From Ahrensia sp. R2A130 (GTDB lineage: Bacteria > Pseudomonadota > Alphaproteobacteria > Rhizobiales > Rhizobiaceae): DNA of 64,000 bases. Positions 36,550 through 45,807 of this stretch are shown here, in pieces. Location of the stretch: positions 620,001 through 684,000 of the forward strand of contig NZ_AEEB01000003.1 in the NCBI RefSeq assembly GCF_000179775.1, given 5' to 3'. The position numbers were made by a program, and so were the translations under genes. Each line of letters starts with the position of its first letter. Position 1 is the first letter of the stretch. Below the pieces are notes generated by a model. It did no database searches and was not told the origin of the DNA. It saw only the letters and a list, made by a program, of their open reading frames with translations.

Positions 36550-37059
36550 ATGCACGATCATTTTACCCAGTTCGCCCGCTACAATGGCTGGGCCAATCGC
36601 CTGCTTTACACGTCTGCGGCACAGCTTTCAGATGAGGAATATCGACGCGATGTCGGCCTCTTCTTCGGCTCCATACACGCAACGCTGAACCACATACTTG
36701 TGGCCGACGAGATATGGATGGCTCGTTTGACCGGCACCACGGGAGCACCCACCAGCCTGGACGTGATCTTGCATGAAACATTCGATGACTTGCTTAAGGC
36801 GCGCAAAGGAATGGATGAGCGCATTATCGACTACACGAATGGCCTCACGTCAGAGGATTTCACAAACACCTTCACGTACACGCCGGTGACGAATCCCGAG
36901 GCTGTAACGCAGGCCCGCGCGCCTGTTCTTGCTCACCTGTTCAACCACCAGACCCACCATCGCGGGCAGGTTCATGCAGCGATGACCCATATGGGCCACG
37001 ACGCCCCTTCCCTCGATTTGATATATTTTCAGCGTGTGGAGCGGCTTGCCGCCTTATAA
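36550..37059 (+). CDS. DinB-family putative metal-dependent protein
   Basis: The 169-residue four-helix-bundle protein matches DinB/YfiT-like proteins: FARYNGWANRLLYTS at the start, SIHATLNHILVADEIWMARL with the first metal histidine (near residue 48), and HLFNHQTHHRGQVHAAMTHMG with the two others (near residues 133-141). Family members bind a metal and some are bacillithiol- or mycothiol-dependent transferases; no function is known here. GGAGG precedes the start. The ABC-F gene follows after 39 bases. Confidence 0.88.
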   Translation: MHDHFTQFARYNGWANRLLYTSAAQLSDEEYRRDVGLFFGSIHATLNHILVADEIWMARLTGTTGAPTSLDVILHETFDDLLKARKGMDERIIDYTNGLTSEDFTNTFTYTPVTNPEAVTQARAPVLAHLFNHQTHHRGQVHAAMTHMGHDAPSLDLIYFQRVERLAAL

Positions 37060-37098
37060 CCGCTTGCACCTTGCGGCGCGGCGGGCCAGAAGGCGGCC

Positions 37099-39000
37099 AT
37101 GCTACATATCGAAGATCTGACCTTCCGCATGCAGGGCCGCCTGCTCATCGAGAATGCCTCCATTCATGTGCCCATGGGCGCGCGGGTAGGCTTTGTCGGG
37201 CGCAACGGCACCGGCAAGACCACGCTGTTCAAGCTCATCACCGGCGAATACGGGCCGGAGACCGGCTCGCTGCGGATGCGTAAGAAAATGCGCTTGGGCC
37301 AGGTGGCTCAGGAAGCGCCTGGCACAGAGTTTTCTCTGCTGGAAACAGTGCTCGAAGCCGATAAAGAACGTGCAGAATTGCTGGCTGAGGCCGACACCGC
37401 GACCGACCCTACCCGCATCGCCGACATTCACACCCGCCTGAACGACATAGAAGCGCACAGCGCAGAAGCCCGCGCCGGTGCGATTCTTCACGGCCTCGGT
37501 TTCGATGCAGAAGCGCAGGCGCGGCCATGTTCAGCTTTCTCCGGCGGTTGGCGCATGCGCGTGGCGCTGGCTGCCGTTCTGTTTTCCGAACCTGATCTGC
37601 TGCTGCTGGACGAACCGACCAACTATCTCGATCTGGAAGGCACGTTGTGGCTGGAGAACTACATCTCCCGCTATCCGCACACGGTCATCATCATCAGCCA
37701 TGACCGCGACCTGCTGAACACCTGCTGCAACACGATTATCCATCTCGAAAACCGCAAGCTGACATCCTACAAGGGCGACTACGATTTCTTCGAGAAAACG
37801 CGCGCCGAACGCAACGCGCTGCAAACCAAAATGAAGGTGAAGCAGGACGCCAAACGCGCCCATATGGAAAGCTTCATTAATCGCTTCAAAGCGAAAGCAT
37901 CCAAAGCCACGCAGGCCCAAAGCCGCGTGAAGGCGTTGGAGAAGATGGCCGTGATTTCTGCCGTGCAAACAGAAGACGTAGCGCCACTGCATTTCCCAAG
38001 CCCTGAACGCCGTCCCGCCTCGCCCATCATCAATATGGAAGGCGCGCAGGTTGGCTACACTCCGGGCCAGCCCGTCATCGAAAACATGACATTGCGGATC
38101 GATGCTGATGACCGCATCGCGCTGCTGGGTGCGAACGGCAACGGCAAATCGACATTTGCGAAGCTGATCGCTGGTCGCTTGGACGCCACCGGCGGCTTGG
38201 TGCGGCGGTCGGAAAAGCTGAAGATCGCGATGTTCGCGCAGCACAATATGGACGATCTCGTTCCGGAAGAAACGCCGGTCGATCACATCCGCAAGCTGGT
38301 GCCAAACGAGCCTGACGGCAAATTGCGCGGCCGCGTTGCCCGCATGGGGCTGGGCGCAGAAAAGATGGACACGAAAGCCAAGTCGCTGTCCGGTGGTGAA
38401 AAAGCGCGACTGCTGTTGGGCCTCGCAACATTCCACCAACCGCACCTCCTCATCTTGGACGAACCGACCAACCACCTCGATATCGACAGTCGCGAAAGCC
38501 TTGTTATGGCGCTGAACGATTATCGCGGTGCGGTCATTCTCATCAGCCATGACCGTCATCTGGTGGAAGCCAGTGCGGACCGGCTTTGGCTCGTCCATGA
38601 TGGCACGGTTGGTCCCTACGATGGGGATTTGGAAGACTATCGCCGCCTCATCCTCAAAGGTCCGGGCTCACCGAAGAGCAAGCCAGCCGAGAAAGAGGCC
38701 CAAGGGAAGTCGAAGGCCAAACCATCCGCGGCCGATGTGGACGCTGCCGAACGCCGCCGCCGCGAAGCAAAACTGCGCTCCAACCAGTCCGGCTCCCGCG
38801 CCCGCGTAAAGCAGTTGGAGGCGACGATGGGGAAGGCTGCCGAAGCGATCAAAAAGCTCGACAAACTGCTCGCCCAAGCCAGCACCGAACGAGACGCCAA
38901 GCGCATCCGCGATATCGCGATGAAAAAGGCAGAGTTTGAACGCCGGCTCGTTGGTGTCGAAGAAGAATGGCTGGAATTGAGCGAGGCTTTGGCGGGCTAA
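37099..39000 (+). CDS. ABC-F family ATPase
   Basis: ABC-F proteins are soluble twin-ATPase factors that act on the ribosome rather than in transport. Two nucleotide-binding domains are visible: first Walker A GRNGTGKTTLF (near residue 35) with signature FSGGWRMRVAL and Walker B LLLDEPTNYLDL; second Walker A GANGNGKSTFAKL (near 345) with signature LSGGEKARLLLG and LLILDEPTNHLDI. The linker between has the charged coiled-coil expected of the family, and the C-terminal part (about residues 535-630) is another Lys/Glu/Ala-rich coiled coil. No membrane segment. AAGG precedes the ATG. Subfamily (Uup, YheS, EttA) not resolved. Confidence 0.94.
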   Translation: MLHIEDLTFRMQGRLLIENASIHVPMGARVGFVGRNGTGKTTLFKLITGEYGPETGSLRMRKKMRLGQVAQEAPGTEFSLLETVLEADKERAELLAEADTATDPTRIADIHTRLNDIEAHSAEARAGAILHGLGFDAEAQARPCSAFSGGWRMRVALAAVLFSEPDLLLLDEPTNYLDLEGTLWLENYISRYPHTVIIISHDRDLLNTCCNTIIHLENRKLTSYKGDYDFFEKTRAERNALQTKMKVKQDAKRAHMESFINRFKAKASKATQAQSRVKALEKMAVISAVQTEDVAPLHFPSPERRPASPIINMEGAQVGYTPGQPVIENMTLRIDADDRIALLGANGNGKSTFAKLIAGRLDATGGLVRRSEKLKIAMFAQHNMDDLVPEETPVDHIRKLVPNEPDGKLRGRVARMGLGAEKMDTKAKSLSGGEKARLLLGLATFHQPHLLILDEPTNHLDIDSRESLVMALNDYRGAVILISHDRHLVEASADRLWLVHDGTVGPYDGDLEDYRRLILKGPGSPKSKPAEKEAQGKSKAKPSAADVDAAERRRREAKLRSNQSGSRARVKQLEATMGKAAEAIKKLDKLLAQASTERDAKRIRDIAMKKAEFERRLVGVEEEWLELSEALAG

Positions 39001-39159
39001 GCTGCCGAACATTTGGCGCGGGGAATACGCGAAATGATAGAACGGAAACGGCGATGCAATTTTGCCAAATCCTGTGTCCTACAAACACTGGCCAGAACGT
39101 CCCACCGCGCTAATCTAGCAGCAATAACCTCCGCATTTTCTTATCTTTAGCACGTTACA

Positions 39160-40731
39160 ATGTTTTTTATATCGCCCAGAACTTGCGTCATGATCGTATC
39201 GCTATCGTCAGCGCTGCTTATCAGCGGCTGTCAGGGAGCGGCTCAAGGTGGCGGATCGAGTGCGCTGAAGTACACCCTGCAAGAGCGGAAGCAGAATATT
39301 CAGCAATATCGGCAAGCGGTGCCAAAGGATCAGGGTTCACTAAGCTACATGCTGGTGATTGCGGATCGTGCAGGCGCAACGAAATTCCGCAACGCAGACC
39401 GGGCAAGCAGGCGTGGATCAGGTGCTGGTTTCACCATCATGCATGTGCAGGTCGAGCAAGATTACAGTCTTGGCTTCCCGCTCTACCGGTTGGTGTTCAA
39501 ACCACGTAATTTTGGTGCGGTCCAGATGACAAACTGGGGCACAACGGCATTGGCCCGTTTCGGTAAATCAAAATCCACTGCAAATTATTACGCGGCGTTA
39601 CCAAGCACCGTGCAGCTTTCAGCAGATGGAATGGTGAAGACCGATTGGACCTATTGCCCCAAATGCTACGATTCCAGAATAGACACTTCGCCGGAGGGGC
39701 TTCGCCTCGCCGCAAGCAGGGCGCGAAATTTTGGGAGCACAAGCCAGTCTTTTTACGGGACAGTTGATACCAATGCGAAGCGCCCGCACGAACTGCTGAC
39801 CGGGCCTGCCGCTCGACGTGCAGCGGCGGCCATGGGCAAGCGCCTGCAAGGTTTCAGCGATAAGAGACGCCAGTCCAAGACCGCAAATGTCGCCTACCAA
39901 AAATACATGTCGGACTACAAACGCGGCCTGCCGGAAAGCAAAATGAAGGTCGGTAATTGCAGAACCGAAAACAGCGCGTCGGTTGGCGACATCAAGAGCA
40001 AACGCCGCGCTGTGCGCATCAACCGCGCAGCCATTAAATGCCGCAGCAGAGTCTTGAACGAGTTTGACATTAACGCCTATCGCACCCGCCTTCCGGCCAT
40101 CAAAAGCAAAGAAACGCAGTTGTTCGCCGCAAGCTTCGGTCTCAATCGCGGTGAAATTCTCTCCCCTGAGCAGGTGCAACGAAACGCGGAGAAAATGGTC
40201 CGCGCCGCCCGCAGTCTTGCAGAAGGCTTTCGTTCAGAAGTGAGCGAGCAACGCGACCGTAACCGCAAAAGCCGGGAACGTTCACGCCGCGAGAGGGCCT
40301 CACGCGAAGCTATTTTCCGGAGCGCTAATAAAACCAATCAGGATTTTCAGCGACAACAGCGCGATGTCGGAACTCAGCAAGTCGATCCATCAACAGGACG
40401 TGTAACGACCCGTTCTCAACGTGCAGCAGAAGCCAAACGCGCGGCAGAAGCGGCCCAGAGACGCGCTCGAAGCAAACAGACCGCAAAAACGAATAACCAA
40501 TCGACACCACAAAACACCCAGTCTTCAAGCAGATCCAGTTTGAAGTTCCCGTGCCGTGAGGTTCAACGAACAGCTGCTGTTTGCCGTCAAAAATGGACCG
40601 ATGAATGGGTAAAACTTGGCAAGGGGTTCAAGAACCCGAAATTGGATTGCTCTGCAGAGTACAGAGCCGAGTCGGTCTGCCTTTCAGCACAGCTGAAGAG
40701 AAGCGAGAAACGTGGTTCCACCAATCGTTGA
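39160..40731 (+). CDS. Large basic lipoprotein with C-terminal twin CX9C motif, unknown function
   Basis: I recognise no family. The 523-residue product has a lipoprotein signal (first 23 residues, lipobox ISGC with the cysteine at residue 24) followed by a Gly/Ser linker. Residues about 55-200 look folded and carry a CPKC pair (C166, C169). A long region rich in Arg, Lys, Ala and Gln (about 320-455) is likely helical or coiled coil. The C-terminus has two CX9C pairs: C465-C475 and C497-C507, separated by 21 residues, the arrangement of CHCH-fold proteins. The start at 39160 has no clear ribosome site; an ATG at 39190 would leave too short a signal. It lies between the ABC-F gene and convergent holC. 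Confidence 0.8.
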   Translation: MFFISPRTCVMIVSLSSALLISGCQGAAQGGGSSALKYTLQERKQNIQQYRQAVPKDQGSLSYMLVIADRAGATKFRNADRASRRGSGAGFTIMHVQVEQDYSLGFPLYRLVFKPRNFGAVQMTNWGTTALARFGKSKSTANYYAALPSTVQLSADGMVKTDWTYCPKCYDSRIDTSPEGLRLAASRARNFGSTSQSFYGTVDTNAKRPHELLTGPAARRAAAAMGKRLQGFSDKRRQSKTANVAYQKYMSDYKRGLPESKMKVGNCRTENSASVGDIKSKRRAVRINRAAIKCRSRVLNEFDINAYRTRLPAIKSKETQLFAASFGLNRGEILSPEQVQRNAEKMVRAARSLAEGFRSEVSEQRDRNRKSRERSRRERASREAIFRSANKTNQDFQRQQRDVGTQQVDPSTGRVTTRSQRAAEAKRAAEAAQRRARSKQTAKTNNQSTPQNTQSSSRSSLKFPCREVQRTAAVCRQKWTDEWVKLGKGFKNPKLDCSAEYRAESVCLSAQLKRSEKRGSTNR

Positions 40732-40751
40732 TGCAATGACCGGTTGGCACG

Positions 40752-41207
40752 TTATCCCTTCTTCCCCCAGCGCCCCTCTTCATTCTGCTGCCAATAGGTC
40801 AGCGTGTGACCAGCCGCTTTTAGCTCTTTCCATTGGCTCCGCGCTTGGGCGACGGCATTGTCGTCGTAGCCATCGAACATGGTGATGACGCGCTCATAGT
40901 CTTCAGGCTTTGATACGGTTGCACCTGCCACCACGAAACGGACAGCGGCGTTGTTGGGGCGTTCGTCGCCGGTGGTGAGCCAGATGGGGTTATCGCCACC
41001 CTCACCCGGCCCGTTTCCTTCGCGCCAATGAGGTAAAAAGCTCTCGTCGTTGTAGGTCCAAAGCAGCTCGTCCAGTTCGTCGCGAGCAGCTTCCTGTCCG
41101 GCCTGAATGACGACGTTCCATTCACGGCCACGACACCTTTCCACGAGCTGCGGCAGTGCTGCTTCCAGCTTTCCGGTTGTCAGGTGGTAGAAATGGATAT
41201 CGGTCAA
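40752..41207 (-). CDS. holC: DNA polymerase III chi subunit
   Basis: HolC (chi) links the clamp loader to single-strand binding protein. The 151-residue protein begins MTDIHFYHLTTGKLEAALPQ, has LVERCRGREWNVVIQAGQEAARDELDELLWTYNDESFLPHW (family core, given in pieces) and later PIWLTTGDERPNNAAVRFVV. Length is normal. The start is TTG at 41207, with AGG six bases upstream; no ATG upstream gives the conserved first residues. In many Hyphomicrobiales holC stands beside pepA; here a small exported-protein gene has come between them on the other strand. Confidence 0.92.
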   Translation of the reverse strand: MTDIHFYHLTTGKLEAALPQLVERCRGREWNVVIQAGQEAARDELDELLWTYNDESFLPHWREGNGPGEGGDNPIWLTTGDERPNNAAVRFVVAGATVSKPEDYERVITMFDGYDDNAVAQARSQWKELKAAGHTLTYWQQNEEGRWGKKG

Positions 41208-41313
41208 AGCGGCCTGTCCGTTCGGTTATGGGCGCAAGACTTGCACGCAAACGCCTGTTCCGGCATTCGTATTCCCCATAAGCACTAGCCCGCAAGACAG
41301 GTTTGGCATTTCC

Positions 41314-41742
41314 ATGTCCATAATTTCCAAAACCGGCTACGCCATCGCAATTTTAGGGCTGTTCACGCTGTCCGCAACCGCTTTGGCCAATGACACTCCG
41401 AGCTGCACCTTGGACGACGGGAAACTGTCTTGTGAGAAACCCGTCATTGAAACATTGGGCAGCAGCAAGACAACCTTCCTACTGACCAAACTCGACCGAG
41501 AAGGCGTGATGCGGGAGAAGGGAAGCACAGCTGAACGCTTCCGTCTGTCACTGGAGCGCCAACGCAAAAAGGCCGAACGGGAAATGCGCCGTGCTGAACG
41601 CAAGGCCAACAGATCTGCCGATCACGTTGCAGCGGCTGCCGAATTGGCAGCTATGCGCGACGGTTTGATGAGGAATTACCGCCTCGGCATGCGCACGTAC
41701 TACGGCAACATCTGGTTCAAGCGCGGCGACTCCAAAAACTAG
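41314..41742 (+). CDS. Small basic exported protein, unknown function
   Basis: I recognise no family. The 142-residue product has a signal peptide (MSIISKTGYAIAILGLFTLS to ALA at residue 25), then a pair of cysteines CTLDDGKLSC (spacing 8) that could form a disulfide. Its second half is a strongly charged helix (about residues 70-110, runs such as RKKAEREMRRAERKANR) followed by RLGMRTYYGNIWFKRG. The charge pattern loosely recalls the large lipoprotein at 39160. It lies divergent from holC and convergent with pepA, interrupting an order usually uninterrupted. Confidence 0.7.
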   Translation: MSIISKTGYAIAILGLFTLSATALANDTPSCTLDDGKLSCEKPVIETLGSSKTTFLLTKLDREGVMREKGSTAERFRLSLERQRKKAEREMRRAERKANRSADHVAAAAELAAMRDGLMRNYRLGMRTYYGNIWFKRGDSKN

Positions 41743-41769
41743 AGCCGCCGCCTTCAATTCCAGTCGAAG

Positions 41770-43227
41770 TTAGCTCTCGTAATTATCGGCCACCAAACGA
41801 TCCAGCAAACGAACGCCGTAACCCGACGCCCATGATTTGTTGATGTCAGTGGACGGCGAATCCATCGCGGTGCCTGCAATATCCAGATGCACCCATGGTG
41901 TATCGCCGACATAGCGCTGTAGGAATTGCGCGGCGGTGATCGAGCCAGCGAAACGACCGCCGATATTTTTCATATCGGCGTTTTTGGTGTCGATCATCTT
42001 GTCATATTCCTTGGTCAGCGGCATCCGCCAGACCTTCTCATTCGTCACCGCGCCAGCAGCAGAAAGTTGTTCCGACAAGGTATCATCGTTGGAGAACAGA
42101 CCCGCATGTTGGTTGCCGAGTGCCACAAGAATGGCACCGGTTAGCGTAGCAAGATTGATCATAAATTTAGGATCGAATTCCTTGCGGCAATAATACAGCG
42201 CATCCGCCAGCACGAGCCGACCTTCTGCATCCGTGTTCAGCACTTCGATAGTCTGGCCGGACATAGACGTGACGATGTCACCGGGGCGTTGGGCATCGCC
42301 GTCGGGCATGTTTTCCACCAGACCGATGATGCCGACGACGTTGGCCTTCGCCTTACGGGCAGCCAGCGCGTGCATAAGACCGGTAACAGCGGCAGCGCCG
42401 CCCATATCGCCCTTCATGTCGCCCATACCTGCCGGCGGTTTCAGCGATATGCCGCCGGTATCGAAGGTCACACCTTTACCGACGAAGGCCACCGGCTTCT
42501 CGCCTTCCTTGCCGCCGTTCCACTCGATAATCGCCATGCGTGGCGGATTACGGGAACCACGGGCAACGCCCATCAGCGCCCCCATCTTCAGCTTGTTCAT
42601 ATCCTTGCCGTCAAGGGCCGTGACCTTGCAACCAAGCTTCGACAGCTTCTTGGCGCGTTTTGCAAAATCCTTTGGTGTCAGCACGTTAGCGGGTTCGTTA
42701 ACCAGATCGCGGGCCAGCATCACGCCATCAGCGATGCCTGATGCCGATTCCCATGCAGCTTCTGCAGCAGCCACGTCATCGGTATGGAATGTAAGAGCGA
42801 GAGCATCTTTCTTCTCGTCTTTCTTGCCGCCTTTCTTGGTTTTGTAGCGGTCAAATTTATAGGATGCGAGAACAGCACCCTGCGCCATAGCAACGGCCTG
42901 CATCGGGTTCTGCGCAGCGATTGCGATGGCCCCTTCACCAGTGGCCGCCTGCAACTTGCCCCCAAGGTTCAGCCAGTCCTGCTCGTTCAGATCGTCCACA
43001 TCACCGGTGCCGAGAACGATCAAGCGGTCGAGGCCACTGTCAGCCGGGCACAAGATCTGCGCCGTTTTGCCTTTGCCACCTTCGAATTTGGCAACATCCA
43101 GCGCCCGCGTTACGGAATCACTGGCGACCCCATCGGGAAGCGTAAGCGACTTATCGGTGAGAACGACGAGGCCACCGTCTTTGGGCAACTCGTTTGACGC
43201 GAAAGTGATCTTGGGCAGTCGGCTCAT
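41770..43227 (-). CDS. pepA: Leucyl aminopeptidase (M17 family)
   Basis: PepA is a two-metal hexameric aminopeptidase of the cytoplasm; in E. coli it also binds DNA. The 485-residue protein has the metal-binding and catalytic region [15 protein letters not shown] (lysine and aspartate ligands), the signature [16 protein letters not shown], and [10 protein letters not shown], which identify the M17 family. The start at 43227 has GGAG seven bases upstream and gives [15 protein letters not shown]; 22 extra upstream codons are unsupported. It is divergent from lptF, as in related genomes. Confidence 0.95.
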   Translation of the reverse strand: MSRLPKITFASNELPKDGGLVVLTDKSLTLPDGVASDSVTRALDVAKFEGGKGKTAQILCPADSGLDRLIVLGTGDVDDLNEQDWLNLGGKLQAATGEGAIAIAAQNPMQAVAMAQGAVLASYKFDRYKTKKGGKKDEKKDALALTFHTDDVAAAEAAWESASGIADGVMLARDLVNEPANVLTPKDFAKRAKKLSKLGCKVTALDGKDMNKLKMGALMGVARGSRNPPRMAIIEWNGGKEGEKPVAFVGKGVTFDTGGISLKPPAGMGDMKGDMGGAAAVTGLMHALAARKAKANVVGIIGLVENMPDGDAQRPGDIVTSMSGQTIEVLNTDAEGRLVLADALYYCRKEFDPKFMINLATLTGAILVALGNQHAGLFSNDDTLSEQLSAAGAVTNEKVWRMPLTKEYDKMIDTKNADMKNIGGRFAGSITAAQFLQRYVGDTPWVHLDIAGTAMDSPSTDINKSWASGYGVRLLDRLVADNYES

Positions 43228-43408
43228 TGCGAACTCCGGTAAAATGGGCGTTTGGGCGCGGTTATCGCAGCCCCACCGCCAATAGGTAGGCACTCACGGC
43301 AGCAGGGTCAAAGGCGCATCGCAGTGGCCACATTGCACCACCGCTAAACAAAGCGCTGCCAGCATGAGAACGCTTCATTAACCCCGTTCATTTGCCGCTT
43401 TTTAGCCA

Positions 43409-43437
43409 TTACGAGTGCTTAATCGCCCGACTACAAT
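43409..43437 (+). promoter_or_regulatory. Possible promoter of lptF-lptG-lptD
   Basis: TTACGA (43409-43414), a 17-base spacer and TACAAT (43432-43437) lie about 47 bases before the lptF ATG, within the 257-base divergent gap with pepA. The -10 is good, the -35 weak. The rest of the gap shows no other clear motif. Confidence 0.4.
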
Positions 43438-43483
43438 TTGACGTACAACCTTACAGATCAACCGCACAGAGAGCGCAGCCTGC

Positions 43484-44692
43484 ATGGGTCTCAGCCTCCT
43501 AGAACGCTATGTCTTCAAAAAAGCTCTGGTGATGGTCGCCACAGCGCTGGCAGGGCTAGTGGGCGTTATCTGGGTGGTTCGTGCGGTTCAGGAAGTCGAT
43601 GTCATCATGTCCAAGGGACAGGGCATCATGACCTATTTGACGATCACCACGTTGGGCGTTCCCAGCCTGATTGCAGCTGTTGCACCGCTGGCGCTGATGA
43701 TCGGAATGGTGCGAACCATCTCCGCATTAAACGATGAGTCGGAAATGGTGGTGATGCACGCATCAGGCGCATCCCGCTGGTCGCTTGCCCGTCCGTTCCT
43801 GTGGCTGGCCGGTCTTATGGCGATCATGATCTATTTTCTTTCGCTTTATGGCGGCCCCCACTCGCTCACCAAAATGCGTGAGACCGTGAACACCATGCGG
43901 GCTGACCTGATTTCAGTGGTTGTGAAAGACGGCGAGTTTCAGCAGCTAGGCGGTGGATTGATGTTCCACATCGCAACACGCTTGCCCGGTGGCGAGTTGA
44001 AAGGCGTTTTCATTACCGACACGCGCGATGAAAACGAGCATCTCACCTATCTCGCAGATTCCGGCACCATCTCAAAAATCGGAGAAGACGCCTACCTCGT
44101 ACTTCGTCAGGGCCAGGTGCAACGCACGACGGTAAAGACCAACAACAGCTCCTTCATCGATTTCGACAGCTACGCCTTTAACCTGTCGACGTTCTCAGGT
44201 GGTACGGGCGACGGAAAATCACGCTCGCGAGGCGAACTTCGTACGTCGGAACTGTTTTCGCCCGACCCTGCTGATGAGATGTTCAAACGCGCACCGCATC
44301 GCTTTCGCGTCGAGTTCCATACCCGTTTCACCAGCGGGCTGTACGCTTTTATGGTGGCGATTGTCATTCTCGTTTGCATGGGCAACCCGCAGTCGCACCG
44401 GCAAGGCCTAACAGTCCTGATCACAAGCACAGTTGTGCTCGTGATCCTGCTTCGTGGTGCGGGAATTCTGGTGGAAAACAACTTGAAAGCAACGCCTTTG
44501 TTATGGGTAGCAGTGTGGGGCATCCCTTTGTTAGCAATCGGTAATTCCTTCCGATTACTCGCAACTGACAAGGTATTTTTTCCTCCGGATTTCTCATCGC
44601 ACATTCAACAGCGGTGGGAAAAATTCACGGCCTTCATTGTCTCTGCCAAGCGCGCAGCAATAGGACCTAAACTGGCTGGTGACGCGTCATGA
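43484..44692 (+). CDS. lptF: LPS export ABC transporter permease LptF
   Basis: LptF and LptG form the membrane part of the LptB2FG machine that extracts LPS from the inner membrane. The 402-residue YjgP/YjgQ-family protein starts SLLERYVFKKALVMVATAL, with three N-terminal helices, a large periplasmic beta-jellyroll (about residues 130-290) and three C-terminal helices ending in LAIGNSFRLL. Its last codons overlap the lptG start (ATGA). Order lptF-lptG-lptD is standard for alphaproteobacteria, where LptD follows in the same operon; lptB is not in this window. Confidence 0.94.
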   Translation: MGLSLLERYVFKKALVMVATALAGLVGVIWVVRAVQEVDVIMSKGQGIMTYLTITTLGVPSLIAAVAPLALMIGMVRTISALNDESEMVVMHASGASRWSLARPFLWLAGLMAIMIYFLSLYGGPHSLTKMRETVNTMRADLISVVVKDGEFQQLGGGLMFHIATRLPGGELKGVFITDTRDENEHLTYLADSGTISKIGEDAYLVLRQGQVQRTTVKTNNSSFIDFDSYAFNLSTFSGGTGDGKSRSRGELRTSELFSPDPADEMFKRAPHRFRVEFHTRFTSGLYAFMVAIVILVCMGNPQSHRQGLTVLITSTVVLVILLRGAGILVENNLKATPLLWVAVWGIPLLAIGNSFRLLATDKVFFPPDFSSHIQQRWEKFTAFIVSAKRAAIGPKLAGDAS

Positions 44693-45807
44693 TTGGCCAG
44701 ACACTCAGCGTATATCTGGCGAAGAATTTCTTGCGCAACACGATGTTTGTTTTCCTCGTGTTCTTCTTCCTCATCGCCCTTGTGGATATGTTGGAATTAT
44801 CGCGCCGTACCGCGCGCATCGATGATGTGGGCTTTTTCGACGTTGTCAGCATTGTTATGCTGCGCGCACCTGTTCTGTCGGAAAATATCGTTCCCTTCGC
44901 CGTGCTTTTCGGAGCTTCGGCGTCGCTGCTGCTGCTTAACAAACGGTTGGAACTGGTTGTGGCGCGGGCCTCAGGCGTTTCTGTGTGGCAATTTCTTGCG
45001 CCCATTTGTGCAGCTGCCGCAGTCGTAGGCCTTGTAATGGGCCTGATTTACAATCCGCTTTCCTTACGTTTGCAGGCGTCTTCCCTGTCGTTGGAAGGTG
45101 TCGTATTTGCAAAAAATACTGGCGTTACAAGCGACACCACATGGAATTTCTGGACCCGCATCGCGCGCCCCGATGGTGATATGGTGTTGCGCGCAGCAGT
45201 AGCTGCGGAACGCGGAAAAAAGCTGTCGGGCGTTTCGCTCTACCTGTTCGACAAGGACGGCAAGCCGGAACAGCGTATCGATGCTGCTTCGGCAAACTTT
45301 GCAGAAGCGGTACCAGGCACCGACTCACTGCCCAACCGATATGTGTTGGAGCGGGCCAACATCCTCACCGTTGGTGAAAAACCAAAGGTCGTTCCGGTGA
45401 TGGTAGTGCCGGTTTCCATAACGGCAGAATTGCTCGAAATCCGCCAGACAAGTGCCGAAAGGGTGAGTTTTTGGGATTTGGACGACCAGGCTGAACTGGC
45501 AGAACGGGCGGGCCGTCCGCCCGAGCCGTTTCAGACGCGCTGGCACTCGGTTCTAGCTCTGCCGCTACTGTTTGTGGCCATGGTGTTACTTGCGGGCACC
45601 GTTTCATTAACATTCGCACGATTTGGCATCAACGGTAAGCGCATCCTGACTGGCGTTGTGGCGGGTTTCGTGCTGTATGTTCTTACGAAATTAGTGGTGA
45701 CTTTTGGCAGCAACGGACTGGTATCTCCAGTCATTGCCGCATGGTCACCTGCGACGGTGGGAAGTCTCATTGCGATTACGGTGCTTCTGCATCAGGAGGA
45801 CGGCTGA
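44689..45807 (+). CDS. lptG: LPS export ABC transporter permease LptG
   Basis: The partner of LptF in the LPS extractor. The 372-residue protein starts GQTLSVYLAKNFLRNTMFVF, has the coupling-helix region with RAPVLSENIVPFAVLFG and LVVARASGVSVWQFL, a periplasmic jellyroll domain in the middle and a last group of helices (LPLLFVAMVLLAGTVSL; ILTGVVAGFVLYVLTKLV). It overlaps lptF by 4 bases and abuts lptD with no space, so all three are almost certainly cotranslated. Confidence 0.94.
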   Translation: MIGQTLSVYLAKNFLRNTMFVFLVFFFLIALVDMLELSRRTARIDDVGFFDVVSIVMLRAPVLSENIVPFAVLFGASASLLLLNKRLELVVARASGVSVWQFLAPICAAAAVVGLVMGLIYNPLSLRLQASSLSLEGVVFAKNTGVTSDTTWNFWTRIARPDGDMVLRAAVAAERGKKLSGVSLYLFDKDGKPEQRIDAASANFAEAVPGTDSLPNRYVLERANILTVGEKPKVVPVMVVPVSITAELLEIRQTSAERVSFWDLDDQAELAERAGRPPEPFQTRWHSVLALPLLFVAMVLLAGTVSLTFARFGINGKRILTGVVAGFVLYVLTKLVVTFGSNGLVSPVIAAWSPATVGSLIAITVLLHQEDG

